This document shows positions 37,773 to 45,498 of a stretch of 64,000 nt of DNA, one piece after another. Each line of letters begins with the position of its first letter. Position 1 is the stretch's first letter. The stretch is from Tropicimonas sp. IMCC34043 (lineage in GTDB: Bacteria > Pseudomonadota > Alphaproteobacteria > Rhodobacterales > Rhodobacteraceae). The stretch lies in contig NZ_QMEK01000006.1 of the NCBI RefSeq assembly GCF_003390845.1, forward strand, positions 124,001-188,000, given 5' to 3'. A program made the translations under genes and the position numbers. The notes beneath the pieces were generated by a model. That model did no database searches. It had not been told where the DNA came from and saw only the letters and a list, made by a program, of their open reading frames with translations.

Positions 37773-38094
37773 CGCTCCGTCTCCGTCATGCAGCTGATTG
37801 GCCCAAATCCAGCGGCGGATTCGAAGGCTCGTGTAACTCGAAGCCCGGCCTTTACGGGGGAACCCGGACCGAGTCAATCGGCCCGCAGGCGATTTCCTGA
37901 AACATCCCTACCCTGCGATGCCGCCGGATGTTTCAATCCGCCCCCGGACCGGCTCTGTTATCGCCCCTTTGTCACGAAACCGCCAGCGCGCGTTCAAGCA
38001 GCCGTGAAGCCCCTGTCGCAGGCCGTCACAAGGCGGCATCTTCAATACATCCGACGCCGGGCGCCGTGCCCCGAAACCGAAAGCCGCCCCGCCC
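37773..38094. other. 322-base divergent region rpmH / TVP38 gene
   Basis: Contains the promoter(s) for leftward rpmH and for the rightward TVP38 gene. I see no gene, no DnaA-box cluster and no clear palindrome. Confidence 0.5.
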
Positions 38095-38850
38095 ATGTGC
38101 GAACCCGTCGAGCCCTCCCGCAGTGCACCGCGTCCCGGGCCGAAGTCGGTTGTGCGGCGGATGCTGCCCTTTGGAGTGTTGATTGTCGTCGCGGTTACAG
38201 GGGCCATCCTGCTGCATGACAGGCTGAGCTTCGAAGCGCTGGCGAACCATCGCGAGGCGCTGATCCAGTTGCGCGATGCCCATTATCTGGCGGCAGTGAC
38301 CCTGTTCATTGTCGCCTATGCCGCGATGGTGACCTTCAGCCTGCCGGGGGCAACGCTCGCGACATTGACGGGTGGCTATCTGTTCGGGGTATTCCCGGGC
38401 GTGTTGTTCAACGTCAGCGCGGCGACGCTGGGCGCAATCGCGCTGTTCTGCGCTGCGCGCCACGGGTTCGGCGACGCATTGGCGGCGCGGATGGACGCAA
38501 CCGACGGTCGGGTGAAGCGGATCAAGCGCGGGATCGACGCAAACCAGTGGGAAATGCTGTTCCTGATCCGGCTGATGCCGCTGGTGCCGTTCTTCGTTGC
38601 AAACCTGATCCCGGCGCTGGTGGGGGTGCCGCTGGGCCGCTTTGCGATCACGACGTTCCTCGGCATCATCCCTGCGGCATTGGTCTATACCTCTGCGGGC
38701 TCCGGGCTTGGCCACGTGTTCACGGCCGGAGAGATGCCGGATCCCGGTCTTATCCTTACCGCGCCGGTTCTGTTGCCGATCCTCGGGCTTTGCCTTTTGG
38801 TCGCGCTTCCCATCGTTTTAAAATCGCGATTTTCACCGCGGGAGCCTTGA
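38095..38850 (+). CDS. TVP38/TMEM64 family membrane protein
   Basis: 251 residues with about six membrane helices. The family core is FSLPGATLATLTGGYLFGVFPGVLFNVSAATLGAIALFCAARHGFGD, then LFLIRLMPLVPFFVANLIPALVGVPLGRFAITTFLGIIPAALVYTSAGSGLG. Members of this DedA-related group may be lipid or ion transporters; function is unproven. Five bases ahead of a disulfide oxidoreductase gene, a pairing seen in other bacteria. Confidence 0.9.
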   Translation: MCEPVEPSRSAPRPGPKSVVRRMLPFGVLIVVAVTGAILLHDRLSFEALANHREALIQLRDAHYLAAVTLFIVAYAAMVTFSLPGATLATLTGGYLFGVFPGVLFNVSAATLGAIALFCAARHGFGDALAARMDATDGRVKRIKRGIDANQWEMLFLIRLMPLVPFFVANLIPALVGVPLGRFAITTFLGIIPAALVYTSAGSGLGHVFTAGEMPDPGLILTAPVLLPILGLCLLVALPIVLKSRFSPREP

Positions 38851-38854
38851 GATC

Positions 38855-40267
38855 ATGGAACAGATTTCCTGCGACCTTTGCATCCTCGGGGCCGGTTCGG
38901 CGGGGCTGTCACTTGCCGCCGGCGCCGCCCAGATGGGTGCCAGCGTGGTGCTGCTCGAACGTGGCGCGATGGGGGGCGATTGCCTCAACACCGGGTGCGT
39001 TCCCTCAAAGGCGCTGATCGCGGCGGCAAACCGGGCGCAGGGCATCCGTGCCGGGGGCCTCGGCATCAAGGGGCAAGAGCCGTCCGTCAACTTCGCCGAG
39101 GTCATGGGCCACGTTCGCGGCGCCATCGCCACCATCGCGCCGCATGACAGCCAAGAGCGGTTCGAAGGCCTCGGGGTGCGGGTGATCCGGGCACATGGCC
39201 GGTTCGTGGCACCTGACCGGGTCGAGACCAAAGCCTGTGCTATCACGGCCCGCCGCTTTGTCATCGCCACCGGCTCGTCGCCCGCGGTTCCGCCGGTTCC
39301 GGGGCTGCCCGACGCACCCTATCTGACCAACGAGACGCTGTTCGACCTGCAGGCGCTGCCCGAACACCTGATAATACTGGGCGGAGGGCCTGTGGGCCTG
39401 GAGATGGCGCAGGCATTCCGCCGGCTTGGCGCACGGGTGACGGTGATCGAGGCCGCGCGCGCGCTTGGCCGCGAGGATCCCGACCTGGCGGTGCCGCTGA
39501 CCGATGCGCTGCGGGCCGAGGGGATCGAGATCCTGGAACAGACATTGGTGGAACGGGTGCGGACACTGACGGGCGAGGTCGTGGCCGAGACCTCGGGCGG
39601 GCCGGTTGCCGGCAGCCATCTGCTGGTCGCCGCGGGCCGGGTCCCGAATACCGGCGATCTGGGGCTCGATACGGCGGGGATCCGCCACGACCGCCGCGGC
39701 ATCACGGTCGACGCGGGCCTGCGCACCACCAATCGGCGCGTCTATGCCATCGGCGATGTCGCGGGTCAGGGCCAGTTCACCCATCTGGCGGGCTATCACG
39801 CCTCGGTCATAGCCCGCAGCATCCTGTTCGGTCTGCCCGCAAAGGCGCGGCACGATCACATCCCCCGCGTTACCTATACCGACCCCGAACTGGCGCAGAT
39901 CGGCCCGACCGAGGCCGAGGCGCGCGCGCAGCATGGCGCGCGGCTTGAGGTTCTGCGCGTCCCCTTTGGCGGCAATGACCGCGCCGTGGCACAGGACACG
40001 ACCGCGGGACAGCTCAAGCTGATGGTGCTGCGTGGGCGCCCCGTCGGCGTCTCGATCCTCGGGCCCGACGCGGGCGAACTGATTGCCCCATGGGCACTGG
40101 TTCTGGCCAACCGGCTGAAGCTCAAGGCAGTGTCGGACACGGTGCTGCCCTATCCGACGCTGGGCGAGATCAACAAGCGCGCGGCGGGGGCCTATTTCTC
40201 GCCGCGTCTCTTTGATAGTCCTCTGGTGAAGAAGGTGGTGGCTTTCGTCCAGCGCCATATCCCCTGA
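38855..40267 (+). CDS. FAD-dependent disulfide oxidoreductase, mercuric-reductase-like
   Basis: 470 residues of the pyridine nucleotide-disulfide oxidoreductase class I fold: FAD loop CILGAGSAGLSLAAGAAQMG, redox pair GGDCLNTGCVPSK, NAD(P) loop IILGGGPVGLEMAQAFRRLG, second FAD segment RVYAIGDVAG. The C-terminal position that is usually His-x4-Glu reads YPTLGEINKRA, so the acid-base His of lipoamide dehydrogenases is missing. The substrate is unknown. Probably co-transcribed with the TVP38 gene upstream. Confidence 0.88.
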   Translation: MEQISCDLCILGAGSAGLSLAAGAAQMGASVVLLERGAMGGDCLNTGCVPSKALIAAANRAQGIRAGGLGIKGQEPSVNFAEVMGHVRGAIATIAPHDSQERFEGLGVRVIRAHGRFVAPDRVETKACAITARRFVIATGSSPAVPPVPGLPDAPYLTNETLFDLQALPEHLIILGGGPVGLEMAQAFRRLGARVTVIEAARALGREDPDLAVPLTDALRAEGIEILEQTLVERVRTLTGEVVAETSGGPVAGSHLLVAAGRVPNTGDLGLDTAGIRHDRRGITVDAGLRTTNRRVYAIGDVAGQGQFTHLAGYHASVIARSILFGLPAKARHDHIPRVTYTDPELAQIGPTEAEARAQHGARLEVLRVPFGGNDRAVAQDTTAGQLKLMVLRGRPVGVSILGPDAGELIAPWALVLANRLKLKAVSDTVLPYPTLGEINKRAAGAYFSPRLFDSPLVKKVVAFVQRHIP

Positions 40268-40281
40268 GGTCCGCCCACCCC

Positions 40282-41688
40282 ATGTTCCTCAATTCGCTCT
40301 CCGGTCGATTCCTGCTGTTGACGGCGGCCTTCGTGATGCTGGCCGAAGTGCTGATCTTCGTGCCCTCGATCGCCCGGTACCGCGAGGATTTCCTGCTGTC
40401 GCGACTGGAGCGGGCCCAGATTGCCTCGCTGGCGCTGCTGGCCACCGACGGGATGATCGACGACAAGCTCGAGGCCGAATTGCTGGAGAACGCAGGCGTG
40501 CTGAACGTGGTGCTCAGGCGCGACGAGATGCGCCAGCTCATGCTCTCCTCGCCGATCCCGGCGCCGATCCACGCCACCTTCGATCTGCGCGACGCCGGCG
40601 CCTTCGAACTGATCCGCGATGCGCTGGCCTGTCTGCTCGACCCGCGGGATCAGGTGATCCGGGTGATCGGCAATCCGGTGCAGAGCGCCGGTCTGCTGAT
40701 CGAGGTTACGATGAAGACCGACGAGATGCGCGACGAGATGGTGCGCTATGGCCTGCGCATCCTGCTGCTGTCGGCAGTGATTTCCGGCGTCACGGCGCTG
40801 TTGCTGTTCCTGTCGGTGCGCCGGCTGCTGGTGACGCCGATCCACCGGGTGGTGGCTGCGATGCAAAGCTATGCCGCCGCCCCCGAGGATGCGCGCCGGA
40901 TCATCGTCCCGACCGCCAAGGTGCTGGAACTGCGCGAGGCCGAGGACGCGCTGCAGAGCCTGCAAAAGGATCTGACCGGTGCGCTGCGACAAAAGGAACG
41001 GCTGGCCCAGCTTGGCGCCGCGGTGGCCAAGATCAGCCACGATCTGCGCAATATCCTGACCACGGCGCAGCTGTTCGCCGACCGGATGGATCAAAGCCAG
41101 GACCCGGCGGTGCAACGTGCGGCACCGAAACTCGTCGCCTCGATCTCGCGCGCCGTGTCGCTGTGCGAATCGACCCTCGCCTTCGGCAAGGCCGAGGAAC
41201 CCGCACCGCAACTGAAACACATCGCCCTCGCCCCGATCATCCACGACGTGATCGAGAACGAACGCCTCGCCGCACAATCCGACGACATCAGTTTCGCCGA
41301 GGATGTGCCGGCCGGCCTGTTCCTGCGCGCCGATCCCGAACAGCTGCACCGGGTGATCTCGAACCTGGTGCGCAACGCCCGCCAGGCGATAGCGGCAACC
41401 GGCAAGGAGGGCGAAGTCTGCGTCGGGGCCGACGAGAGCGACCAGGGCTGGACGCTGACCGTCACCGACACCGGCCCCGGCCTGCCACCCAAGGCGCGGG
41501 AATACCTGTTCCAGCCGTTCCAGGGCGGCACCCGCAAGGGCGGCTCGGGCCTCGGCCTCGCGATCTCGGCCGATCTGGTGCGCGGCCACGGCGGCAAGCT
41601 GGATCTGCTGCGCACCGGACCCGACGGCACGGCCTTTGCCATCTTCCTTCCGAAGGCGGTGGTTTCGCCCGATGACGCGCAAATCTGA
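40282..41688 (+). CDS. Orphan sensor histidine kinase
   Basis: 468 residues: helix 1 (about 8-27), a periplasmic sensing segment (30-160), helix 2 (about 163-185), a HAMP-like linker, H box KISHDLRNILTTAQL (phospho-acceptor His253), and ATPase boxes N (NLVRNARQAI), G1 (VTDTGPGLP), F and G2 (GGSGLGLAI). No response regulator is adjacent, so the partner is elsewhere. It follows the oxidoreductase gene by 14 bases, which hints at redox or envelope-stress sensing, but that is inference. Confidence 0.92.
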   Translation: MFLNSLSGRFLLLTAAFVMLAEVLIFVPSIARYREDFLLSRLERAQIASLALLATDGMIDDKLEAELLENAGVLNVVLRRDEMRQLMLSSPIPAPIHATFDLRDAGAFELIRDALACLLDPRDQVIRVIGNPVQSAGLLIEVTMKTDEMRDEMVRYGLRILLLSAVISGVTALLLFLSVRRLLVTPIHRVVAAMQSYAAAPEDARRIIVPTAKVLELREAEDALQSLQKDLTGALRQKERLAQLGAAVAKISHDLRNILTTAQLFADRMDQSQDPAVQRAAPKLVASISRAVSLCESTLAFGKAEEPAPQLKHIALAPIIHDVIENERLAAQSDDISFAEDVPAGLFLRADPEQLHRVISNLVRNARQAIAATGKEGEVCVGADESDQGWTLTVTDTGPGLPPKAREYLFQPFQGGTRKGGSGLGLAISADLVRGHGGKLDLLRTGPDGTAFAIFLPKAVVSPDDAQI

Positions 41689-41736
41689 ATTTGCCCCTTG
41701 CATCCCCCTCTATGGGAAGCTATCTGACCGCCTCAC

Positions 41737-41813
41737 GCGCTGGTAGCTCAGTTGGATAGAGTACTTGACTACGAATCAAGGGGTCGGGGGTTCGAATCCT
41801 CCCCAGCGCGCCA
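41737..41813 (+). tRNA. tRNA-Arg (anticodon ACG)
   Basis: Cloverleaf with acceptor stem GCGCTGG/CCAGCGC, D arm GCTC..GAGT, anticodon stem CTTGA/TCAAG with loop CTACGAA giving anticodon ACG, T arm GGGGG-TTCGAAT-CCTCC, and encoded CCA. The 3' end is the likely prophage attachment site. A leftward open frame running through it is an artefact. Confidence 0.97.
41790..41813 (+). other. Likely attL core at tRNA 3' end
   Basis: The 3' T arm and acceptor end of the tRNA, including CCA, is the usual crossover region for tyrosine integrases that use tRNA genes. The matching attR copy is expected past 64,000, so the core limits cannot be set here. Confidence 0.6.
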
Positions 41814-41846
41814 CAATTCTCGATCAGAAGATCCCGATAACTGCCT

Positions 41847-41874
41847 GAAATTCCTAATTTAATTTTGGAATTTC
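41847..41874. repeat. AT-rich inverted repeat in the attachment arm
   Basis: GAAATTCC and GGAATTTC are perfect 8-bp arms around TAATTTAATTTT, 34 bases past the tRNA. AT-rich bendable DNA at this place fits an IHF/Xis-type site in the integration complex. Confidence 0.5.
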
Positions 41875-41903
41875 GGCGGTTATGTGGCGAGACGAGCATC
41901 GGC

Positions 41904-41937
41904 TTCCCGCAACAATTCCCGCATTTTTCCCGCAACA
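41904..41937. repeat. Three tandem TTCCCGCAACA-type repeats
   Basis: TTCCCGCAACA at 41904-41914 and 41927-41937 are identical; TTCCCGCATTT at 41916-41926 lies between. The spacing is 11-12 bases, one helical turn, so a protein could bind all three on one face. Position beside the attachment core fits integrase arm sites; copies elsewhere argue for a wider regulator. Confidence 0.6.
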
Positions 41938-42064
41938 TGTGTTCTGACGGAATCGTCGGTCTGCGGTTGCAAGATGGCAGCACGGCCGACAGGGTGCTGT
42001 TGTCGAAAAGGTTCGCGGTGCCGTGGCCCAACGGTCCCGACTCGAGCCGGCAGAAGGGCGCAGA

Positions 42065-42235
42065 ATGATCGACCGGCATCGCAACGCCAAAAGCTCCGAC
42101 CGGGAGCCTGCCGAGCCCGAGGTCGAGCTTCCTGAGGATCGGCCCGACACCGGGAGCCCGGGAATCTGGGGGCGGGTGATCTTGATTCTGTCCTGCATTT
42201 ACTTCGCGGCCAAGATCCTCGCCATTTTCCACTGA
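42065..42235 (+). CDS. Small single-helix membrane protein at the prophage left end
   Basis: 56 residues: an acidic, Pro-rich N half (EPAEPEVELPEDRP) and a C-terminal hydrophobic helix GIWGRVILILSCIYFAAKILA. An AAGGG precedes the ATG, and an excellent intrinsic terminator follows 21 bases after the stop, which supports real expression. No family recognised. Its place between attL and the integrase is typical for lysogenic-conversion genes. Confidence 0.5.
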   Translation: MIDRHRNAKSSDREPAEPEVELPEDRPDTGSPGIWGRVILILSCIYFAAKILAIFH

Positions 42236-42256
42236 GTTGCCGCCATTCCCCACATA

Positions 42257-42279
42257 GGGTGCCTTCGGGCGCCCTTTTT
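42257..42279 (+). terminator. Intrinsic terminator
   Basis: GGGTGCC/GGCGCCC (one G-T pair) with a TTCG loop, followed directly by TTTTT. It ends a rightward transcript that includes the small membrane-protein frame. Confidence 0.88.
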
Positions 42280-42552
42280 CGTTTGCAGCCTTCAGTTCCC
42301 CAAATGGCGCGCGTCTTGTTCCGATTTGGCCCACCTAACTCGTCGACGTCTTCATTGGGGGCAAGGCGCGAAGAATGGCGTTCGTTGAAGCGGCCGAAGT
42401 GGCCGAAGTGGCCGAGCTTCCATCGTCATGGGAAACCTTCTTAACCTTGGACGGGACTCCTCTTGCGGGATTGTTGCGGGATTGGCATTATGTCGCAGAA
42501 TATGCGGCGGTGCCGCCCATTTTTCCTTGGAAACCATGCGAAAGCCCGTGCA
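42280..42552. promoter_or_regulatory. Integrase upstream region with two inverted motif copies
   Basis: No gene seen. Two copies of the prophage motif in reverse orientation lie at 42461-42471 (TCTTGCGGGAT, 9 of 11) and 42472-42482 (TGTTGCGGGAT, 10 of 11), immediately adjacent, about 70-90 bases before the integrase start. They could be operators of the int promoter or further integrase arm sites. Short direct repeats of GGCCGAAGTGGCCGAA (about 42390-42415) are also visible. Confidence 0.5.
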
Positions 42553-43923
42553 ATGGCGAGTAGGTATCCCGGCGTAACGCTCGACCGTGGCCGATATTAC
42601 TTCGTGAAGAGGGTTCCTCGGGAATTTTCCGGATTGGTTCTGGGCGCGAATGGAAAGCCTGTAAGTCAGGTCAGACACGCTTTGCGCACCGATTCCTTGC
42701 TGGAAGCCAACCGCAAGGCGGCCGAGGTCGAGCGCGAGATTCTGGCCGAGTGGGAAGCGCTTGCGGCCGGTCGGACGGCGGACGCGCATCGGCACTATGA
42801 GGCGGCGCGCAAGCTGGCCGCGGCGCGCGGCTTCCATTACATGCCAACGGCAGCGCTCGCGAGTTCCGACATAGACGAAATCGTTTCGCGGCTTCTCGCC
42901 CTGGCAAAGTCCGGCGGTGAGATCGCGGCCCCCGAAGTCCGGGCCGCACTTCTCGGCAACGTCGCCGAGGTTGCGCCGACCTTCGAGCAGGTTTTCGACG
43001 ATTGGCGGGAAATGACCCGAACGGACCGTGCCGGCAAATCGGCGGCGCAGGCGCAGCGGTGGGAACGATCGCGCCGGCAGGCAATTGAGAGCTTCAACGC
43101 CGTTATCGCCAAAGATCTTCGCTTTCCTAGCAGCCCCTTGCCGGTGAACAAGATTGAGCGCGCGCACGCGCTGGCCTATCGCGAATGGTGGTCGAAGCGG
43201 ATCGAGGCGGACGGCCTGACGGCCTCGGCCGCCAACCGGAATATCGGATACCTGTCGCGCATCCTGTCCGAGTGGTCGAAGCTGAAAGATCGCGAGATCG
43301 ACAACCCGTTCGCCGGCCTGCGCCTCAAGGGTCGGGGTGACAATCGCACGCCGCCATTCTCGACGGAATGGATCGAGGACAAGCTTCTGGCGCCCGACGC
43401 TTTCGACGCCCTGAATGACGAAGCGCGCGACGTGCTGTTGATGATGGTCAACACCGGCCTGCGACCCTCAGAAATCACCGACGCCCCGCCCGCCGACTTC
43501 ATGGTCGACGCCCCGATCCCGTTCTTTCGCGTCGCGCCGCATGGGCGCGAATTGAAGGTCGAGCACACCGAACGGGATATTCCGCTGACCGGCGTGTCGC
43601 TGGACGCCGCGAAGCGGATCGCCGAGCGCGGTGGCATCAAGAGGTATGCGCACAAGTCGAACGGCTGGTCGGCGGCGGTCTCAAAGCACCTGCGAGCGCA
43701 CAACCTGCGCGAGACGGATCGGCATACGCCCTACTCGCTGCGCCACGCCCTCGAAGATCGGCTCCTTGAGGCCGGGATCGACGATCGCGTGCGCGCCGAC
43801 ATTCTCGGGCACCGCTATGCCCGGCCGAGATATGGGGAGGGCGGTGCGCTTAAGGGGCGTCTTGCTGCGCTTAGGAAGGTCGCGCTTCCGGATGCGGGCG
43901 ACGACGATGCCATCGGCGACTAG
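42553..43923 (+). CDS. int: Tyrosine site-specific integrase
   Basis: 456 residues. N-terminal arm-binding region (MASRYPGVTLDRGRYYFVKRVP, DUF6538-like), core-binding helices (about 140-270), catalytic domain (about 275-456) with Arg304 in NTGLRPSEI, box II YSLRHALEDRL, LGHRYARPRYGEG with nucleophile Tyr427. The first position of box II is Tyr rather than the canonical His, as in other alphaproteobacterial members of this subfamily. ATG 42553 is chosen from the homologous start; a longer frame to 42463 exists. Catalyses prophage insertion at the tRNA-Arg. Confidence 0.92.
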   Translation: MASRYPGVTLDRGRYYFVKRVPREFSGLVLGANGKPVSQVRHALRTDSLLEANRKAAEVEREILAEWEALAAGRTADAHRHYEAARKLAAARGFHYMPTAALASSDIDEIVSRLLALAKSGGEIAAPEVRAALLGNVAEVAPTFEQVFDDWREMTRTDRAGKSAAQAQRWERSRRQAIESFNAVIAKDLRFPSSPLPVNKIERAHALAYREWWSKRIEADGLTASAANRNIGYLSRILSEWSKLKDREIDNPFAGLRLKGRGDNRTPPFSTEWIEDKLLAPDAFDALNDEARDVLLMMVNTGLRPSEITDAPPADFMVDAPIPFFRVAPHGRELKVEHTERDIPLTGVSLDAAKRIAERGGIKRYAHKSNGWSAAVSKHLRAHNLRETDRHTPYSLRHALEDRLLEAGIDDRVRADILGHRYARPRYGEGGALKGRLAALRKVALPDAGDDDAIGD

Positions 43924-44093
43924 GCCACGTCCGCTCTGATCGCCAGCACGCGCGCCAGTGCGTCCCGGTCACTCTTGCGACGTCTCGCTTCCTCTTCAAG
44001 CCGCTGGAACAACGGCAAGGCGTAGTGATCGCCCTCCTGAATGATGCGCGCGGCAATCCGCATCGCGCGGCCGAGGTCTTCATCCGAAGCCAT
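43920..44093 (-). CDS. Small helical hypothetical protein
   Basis: 57 residues, charged and helical (MASDEDLGRAMRIAARIIQEGD..., EEEARRRKSDRDALARVLA). It starts three bases after the stop of the Fis-like gene and ends across the integrase stop, tail to tail. No family recognised; tight coupling to the regulator suggests a partner or accessory role. Confidence 0.6.
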   Translation of the reverse strand: MASDEDLGRAMRIAARIIQEGDHYALPLFQRLEEEARRRKSDRDALARVLAIRADVA

Positions 44094-44096
44094 GGA

Positions 44097-44327
44097 TCAC
44101 GCGACCGAAAAGGTTGCCTTGATGTTGTATCCTGCAAGCTTGTTGCGAAGCGTCGGGGCCGTGATCCCGAGGATATCCGCCGCCCTGGCGCGATTTCCTC
44201 CGGTCACATTGAGCGCGTGAACGATCACGGCGCGCTCGGCCTCCTTGATGATTTCCGCAAGCGCCCGGCCTTCGAGCTCAAGCGTAATGCACTCCCGATC
44301 GGTCCGCGCCTGTCCTGTGGTAGTCAT
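44097..44327 (-). CDS. Fis-type helix-turn-helix DNA-binding protein
   Basis: 76 residues. The C-terminal 45 form the Fis/NtrC-type helix-turn-helix: AVIVHALNVTGGNRARAADILGITAPTLRNKLAGYNI. The N terminus is short. It is the only clear DNA-binding regulator by the integrase, and points left from the control region, where a CI-type repressor would be expected. It may control early promoters or assist recombination, as Fis does for lambda; role inferred. Confidence 0.82.
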   Translation of the reverse strand: MTTTGQARTDRECITLELEGRALAEIIKEAERAVIVHALNVTGGNRARAADILGITAPTLRNKLAGYNIKATFSVA

Positions 44328-44398
44328 TCCTTTGCCGTCCTTGCCAGTGAGAGGGAAGCACCACCAACCCCAAGCACAGGGTTAGACTTCGCAGTACA

Positions 44399-44409
44399 TT
44401 CCCGCAACA
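44399..44409 (+). repeat. TTCCCGCAACA motif copy
   Basis: Exact copy of the 11-mer found at the attachment arm, 72 bases before the Fis-like start codon (leftward). Confidence 0.6.
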
Positions 44410-44436
44410 TTAAATCGAGCAACTTTGCGGAAAATA

Positions 44437-44453
44437 CTATCATACAATGGTAG
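44437..44453. promoter_or_regulatory. 17-bp imperfect palindrome
   Basis: CTATCAT-ACA-ATGGTAG: 7-bp arms with one mismatched pair, immediately left of the larger palindrome. Fits an operator half of a phage switch. Confidence 0.45.
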
Positions 44454-44455
44454 AT

Positions 44456-44486
44456 CGTAGCGTAACCTTGAAAAGGTGACGTTACG
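44456..44486. promoter_or_regulatory. 31-bp imperfect palindrome, operator candidate
   Basis: Centre ACCTT-GAA-AAGGT with outer arms CGTA..TACG; 12 of the 15 base pairs across the axis match. It is the longest symmetrical site in the prophage control region, and lies midway between the divergent genes. Confidence 0.55.
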
Positions 44487-44549
44487 TGGCGCAGAATGAC
44501 ACACACTTAGGAAAATATTCTTCCTTTTCCGACTCGGTTTGAGTATCCA

Positions 44550-44560
44550 TTCCCGCAACA
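44550..44560 (+). repeat. TTCCCGCAACA motif copy
   Basis: Exact copy, 46 bases before the first early gene. Confidence 0.6.
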
Positions 44561-44606
44561 GATCCATGTAGACCGGACGCAACCCGACACATCGGAGGTT
44601 GCGGAC

Positions 44607-44909
44607 ATGCCAGTGACGGCACTTGCGGGGGGCACCTCTCTCGCGCACTTCAAGTTTTCCAACGCACGTCTTCTGACGTTCGTCTGCCAGATGGAATCGG
44701 CCGAACAACGCCGAGTCCATCTTTCCGTGGCGTCCGGGCTGGACCCGGCCGATCTGGCGCTTGCGATCGCCGCGGCCGTCGAGGCCGATTTCGCCACGCG
44801 CAACCCGCACGCGGACGTGCCGAGCCATGTCGCGACCGATGCCGGCCGCGAGTTCGTGCTCGGGCAGTTGGTGCCGCTGATCTCGCCGTTCCGGAGTTTC
44901 GTGCAATGA
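44607..44909 (+). CDS. Early phage protein, unknown
   Basis: 100 residues, first gene of the rightward early operon, with a GGAGG site. Contains LDPADLALAIAAAVEADFATRNPH and no recognised motif. It overlaps the next gene by four bases (ATGA). Confidence 0.7.
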   Translation: MPVTALAGGTSLAHFKFSNARLLTFVCQMESAEQRRVHLSVASGLDPADLALAIAAAVEADFATRNPHADVPSHVATDAGREFVLGQLVPLISPFRSFVQ

Positions 44910-45187
44910 CCGGGCGCGCGGTCGATGCCCGCCTGTCATCCCTGCGGCGCCCGCGCCTTCTGGTTCAGGCGGCCCGGCATGTCGTCGCCGAGGATCGCCG
45001 CCCCCGCCATCCCCTCACGGCCGCCCTTGAGATCGAAGCCGAGTGCGAGGACCGCCGCCGCGCCGGTGATCCGCTCTATTCCTCCCAAGTGCACGTCCTT
45101 GCCGTCGCAGACGTGATCCGCGCCGCCGCGTCCACGCGCGCCGATGGGCCTGCCGCGCTGTCCGTGATCCCCGGGGGGCTTGCGTGA
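44906..45187 (+). CDS. DUF6477-like small protein
   Basis: 93 residues. The pattern LSSLRRPRLLVQAARHVVAEDRR...LEIEAECEDRRRAGDPLYSSQVHV resembles the small DUF6477 proteins of Rhodobacterales, whose function is unknown. Overlapped at both ends by its neighbours, so part of one translation-coupled operon. Confidence 0.68.
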   Translation: MTGRAVDARLSSLRRPRLLVQAARHVVAEDRRPRHPLTAALEIEAECEDRRRAGDPLYSSQVHVLAVADVIRAAASTRADGPAALSVIPGGLA

Positions 45188-45498
45188 TGGCCGCGAAATT
45201 CCCCGTCCCGAACCGCCTCGCGGTGCCGGTTGTCCCGGCCGAATTTGCCGGATGGAAGGTCTGCCTTCCCGAGATCCGGGGCGAAGGGCTCCGACTGCGC
45301 GGTTACTCGCGCCACGTCACGGCGAAATGGAACCGCGCCGCCGAGGCCCGCAACCACGCCGCGGCCGAGTCCGCCCGCAACGCCCTGCTGAAAGTCTTTC
45401 ACGCCCACGGCGCCGCCATGGCGCGCGCCCGGGGCGACCGTGCCAGCACGAAGCGGCGCCTCGAATTGATGCTCCATTTTCAGGCGAGGGAAGCGTGA
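45187..45498 (+). CDS. Hypothetical basic phage protein
   Basis: 103 residues, Arg/Ala-rich C half (SARNALLKVFHAHGAAMARARGDRASTKRRLELM). The ATG at 45187 overlaps the previous stop; a GTG at 45184 is possible. No family recognised; the charge suggests nucleic-acid contact. Confidence 0.65.
   Translation: MAAKFPVPNRLAVPVVPAEFAGWKVCLPEIRGEGLRLRGYSRHVTAKWNRAAEARNHAAAESARNALLKVFHAHGAAMARARGDRASTKRRLELMLHFQAREA

Larger units (their letters stand above)
44328..44606. promoter_or_regulatory. Divergent early control region of the prophage
   Basis: 279 bases, visibly AT-richer than the surroundings, between the leftward Fis-like gene and the rightward early operon. In order it holds TTCCCGCAACA (44399-44409), a palindrome at 44437-44453, an imperfect 31-bp palindrome at 44456-44486 and a second TTCCCGCAACA (44550-44560), then a GGAGG ribosome site. 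Promoters are not clear by eye. Confidence 0.7.

Noticed and set aside
41720-42334. Leftward 204-residue open frame across the tRNA
   Set aside because: It reads through the complement of tRNA-Arg (ending in RIRTPDPLIRSQVLYPTELPA-like sequence), a well-known artefact of tRNA genes.
42553-43923. Integrase inactive because box II lacks the canonical His
   Set aside because: A Tyr at this place is common in related alphaproteobacterial integrases; Arg304, the second Arg, His and Tyr427 are present.
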